A stretch of DNA of 15,945 bases, taken from positions 1 through 15,945 of the forward strand of contig JAYWHK010000348.1 of the NCBI GenBank assembly GCA_043777755.1, read 5' to 3'. The notes under the pieces are model-generated. The model was not told where the DNA came from. It saw only the letters and a list, made by a program, of their open reading frames with translations, and did no database searches. Positions 15,703 to 15,945 of this stretch are shown here, one piece after another. The stretch comes from CANHEE01 sp043777755 (GTDB lineage: Bacteria; Bacteroidota; Bacteroidia; Chitinophagales; Saprospiraceae). A program made the position numbers and the translations under genes. The stretch's first letter is position 1; the number at the start of each line of letters is the position of its first letter.

Positions 15703-15819
15703 ATGCATAGATCTAGCTTGGATGATCTCTATAATATATCTCTCTATGAGGATAATAATCAATATATTAGTAAAATCAAGCAATATAATATAATATGTAA
15801 AAATAAAATAAAAAAATAA
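15703..15819 (+). CDS. Doubtful 38-residue ORF
   Basis: ATG at 15703 opens 38 sense codons ending at TAA (15817-15819). The product is rich in Tyr, Asn, Ile and Lys, with a basic C terminus, and resembles nothing I recognise. No ribosome binding site or good promoter is visible. It is noted because 38 stop-free codons are somewhat unusual in DNA this AT-rich and because an inverted repeat (15829-15850) follows 9 nt after the stop codon. It is most likely chance. Confidence 0.12.
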   Translation: MHRSSLDDLYNISLYEDNNQYISKIKQYNIICKNKIKK

Positions 15820-15945
15820 TACCTAGAACATAGTATAGCTTTTTACTATGAGTTGATAATATTCATTATTATTAATGAGAGCTGATTACTAAAGATAACC
15901 AAACAAAATTAACTTATATCAATATCATTATTGATGTTATATCAT

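Larger units (their letters stand above)
15394..15945. other. AT-rich region upstream of the giant gene, no convincing gene
   Basis: 552 bp with very high AT content and many A and T runs, especially beyond 15590. It should carry the promoter of the giant gene. I see an inverted repeat at 15463-15484, one -7-like box at 15573-15580, a doubtful 38-codon ORF at 15703-15819 and a further inverted repeat at 15829-15850 (CATAGTA / TACTATG, 8-nt loop). No RNA gene or mobile-element end was recognised. Confidence 0.6.

Noticed and set aside
15829..15935. Inverted repeats at 15829-15850 and 15918-15935 as ends of a mobile element
   Set aside because: The arms are only 6-7 bp, AT-rich and unrelated to each other, with no transposase and no target duplication in view.

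Overview
The window looks like a chromosomal piece of a low-GC member of the Bacteroidota, most likely of the Saprospiria/Cytophagia type. The evidence is AT-rich intergenic DNA, Sec signal peptides ending in A|Q, promoter-like TAnnTTTG boxes, a Bacteroidota-style TlpA-like protein, and a giant surface protein ending in a gliding-motility-associated (CHU_C / T9SS type B) C-terminal domain with the SPNGDN signature. The genus cannot be fixed from sequence alone.

All three confident genes lie on the minus strand, so transcription runs from right to left. (1) 15393-4561 encodes a 3610-residue secreted protein. It has a signal peptide, a Cys-rich N-terminal head (residues 22-245), one Ig-like spacer, 37 tandem PKD/Ig-like modules of about 82 residues, a SprB-like repeat, a final CxxC-bearing PKD-like domain and the CHU_C sorting domain. 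An intrinsic terminator begins about 10 bp after its stop codon. (2) 4420-3443 encodes a 325-residue secreted protein of unknown function with a possible promoter of its own. (3) 3337-230 encodes a 1035-residue secreted protein built from two copies of a TlpA-type N-terminal module. A pair of SH3-like domains is inserted into the first copy, and the second copy ends in a thioredoxin-like domain that has lost the second active-site cysteine. Both flanks (1-229 and 15394-15945) are AT-rich and hold no convincing gene.

All three products should be exported, but nothing in the sequence proves that they work together. The terminator after the giant gene, and the promoter-like boxes in front of the two smaller genes, suggest separate transcription units.

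The most notable points are these. The first 15 modules of the giant protein form five A-B-C triplets (a higher-order repeat of 236-240 residues, about 710 bp). The array changes from uncharged, homogeneous modules near the N terminus to Lys-rich, divergent ones near the C terminus, and candidate Bacteroidota O-glycosylation sequons are almost confined to the C-terminal third. The 1035-residue protein shows a duplication-insertion-decay architecture. No CRISPR array, transposon, tRNA or rRNA was seen.
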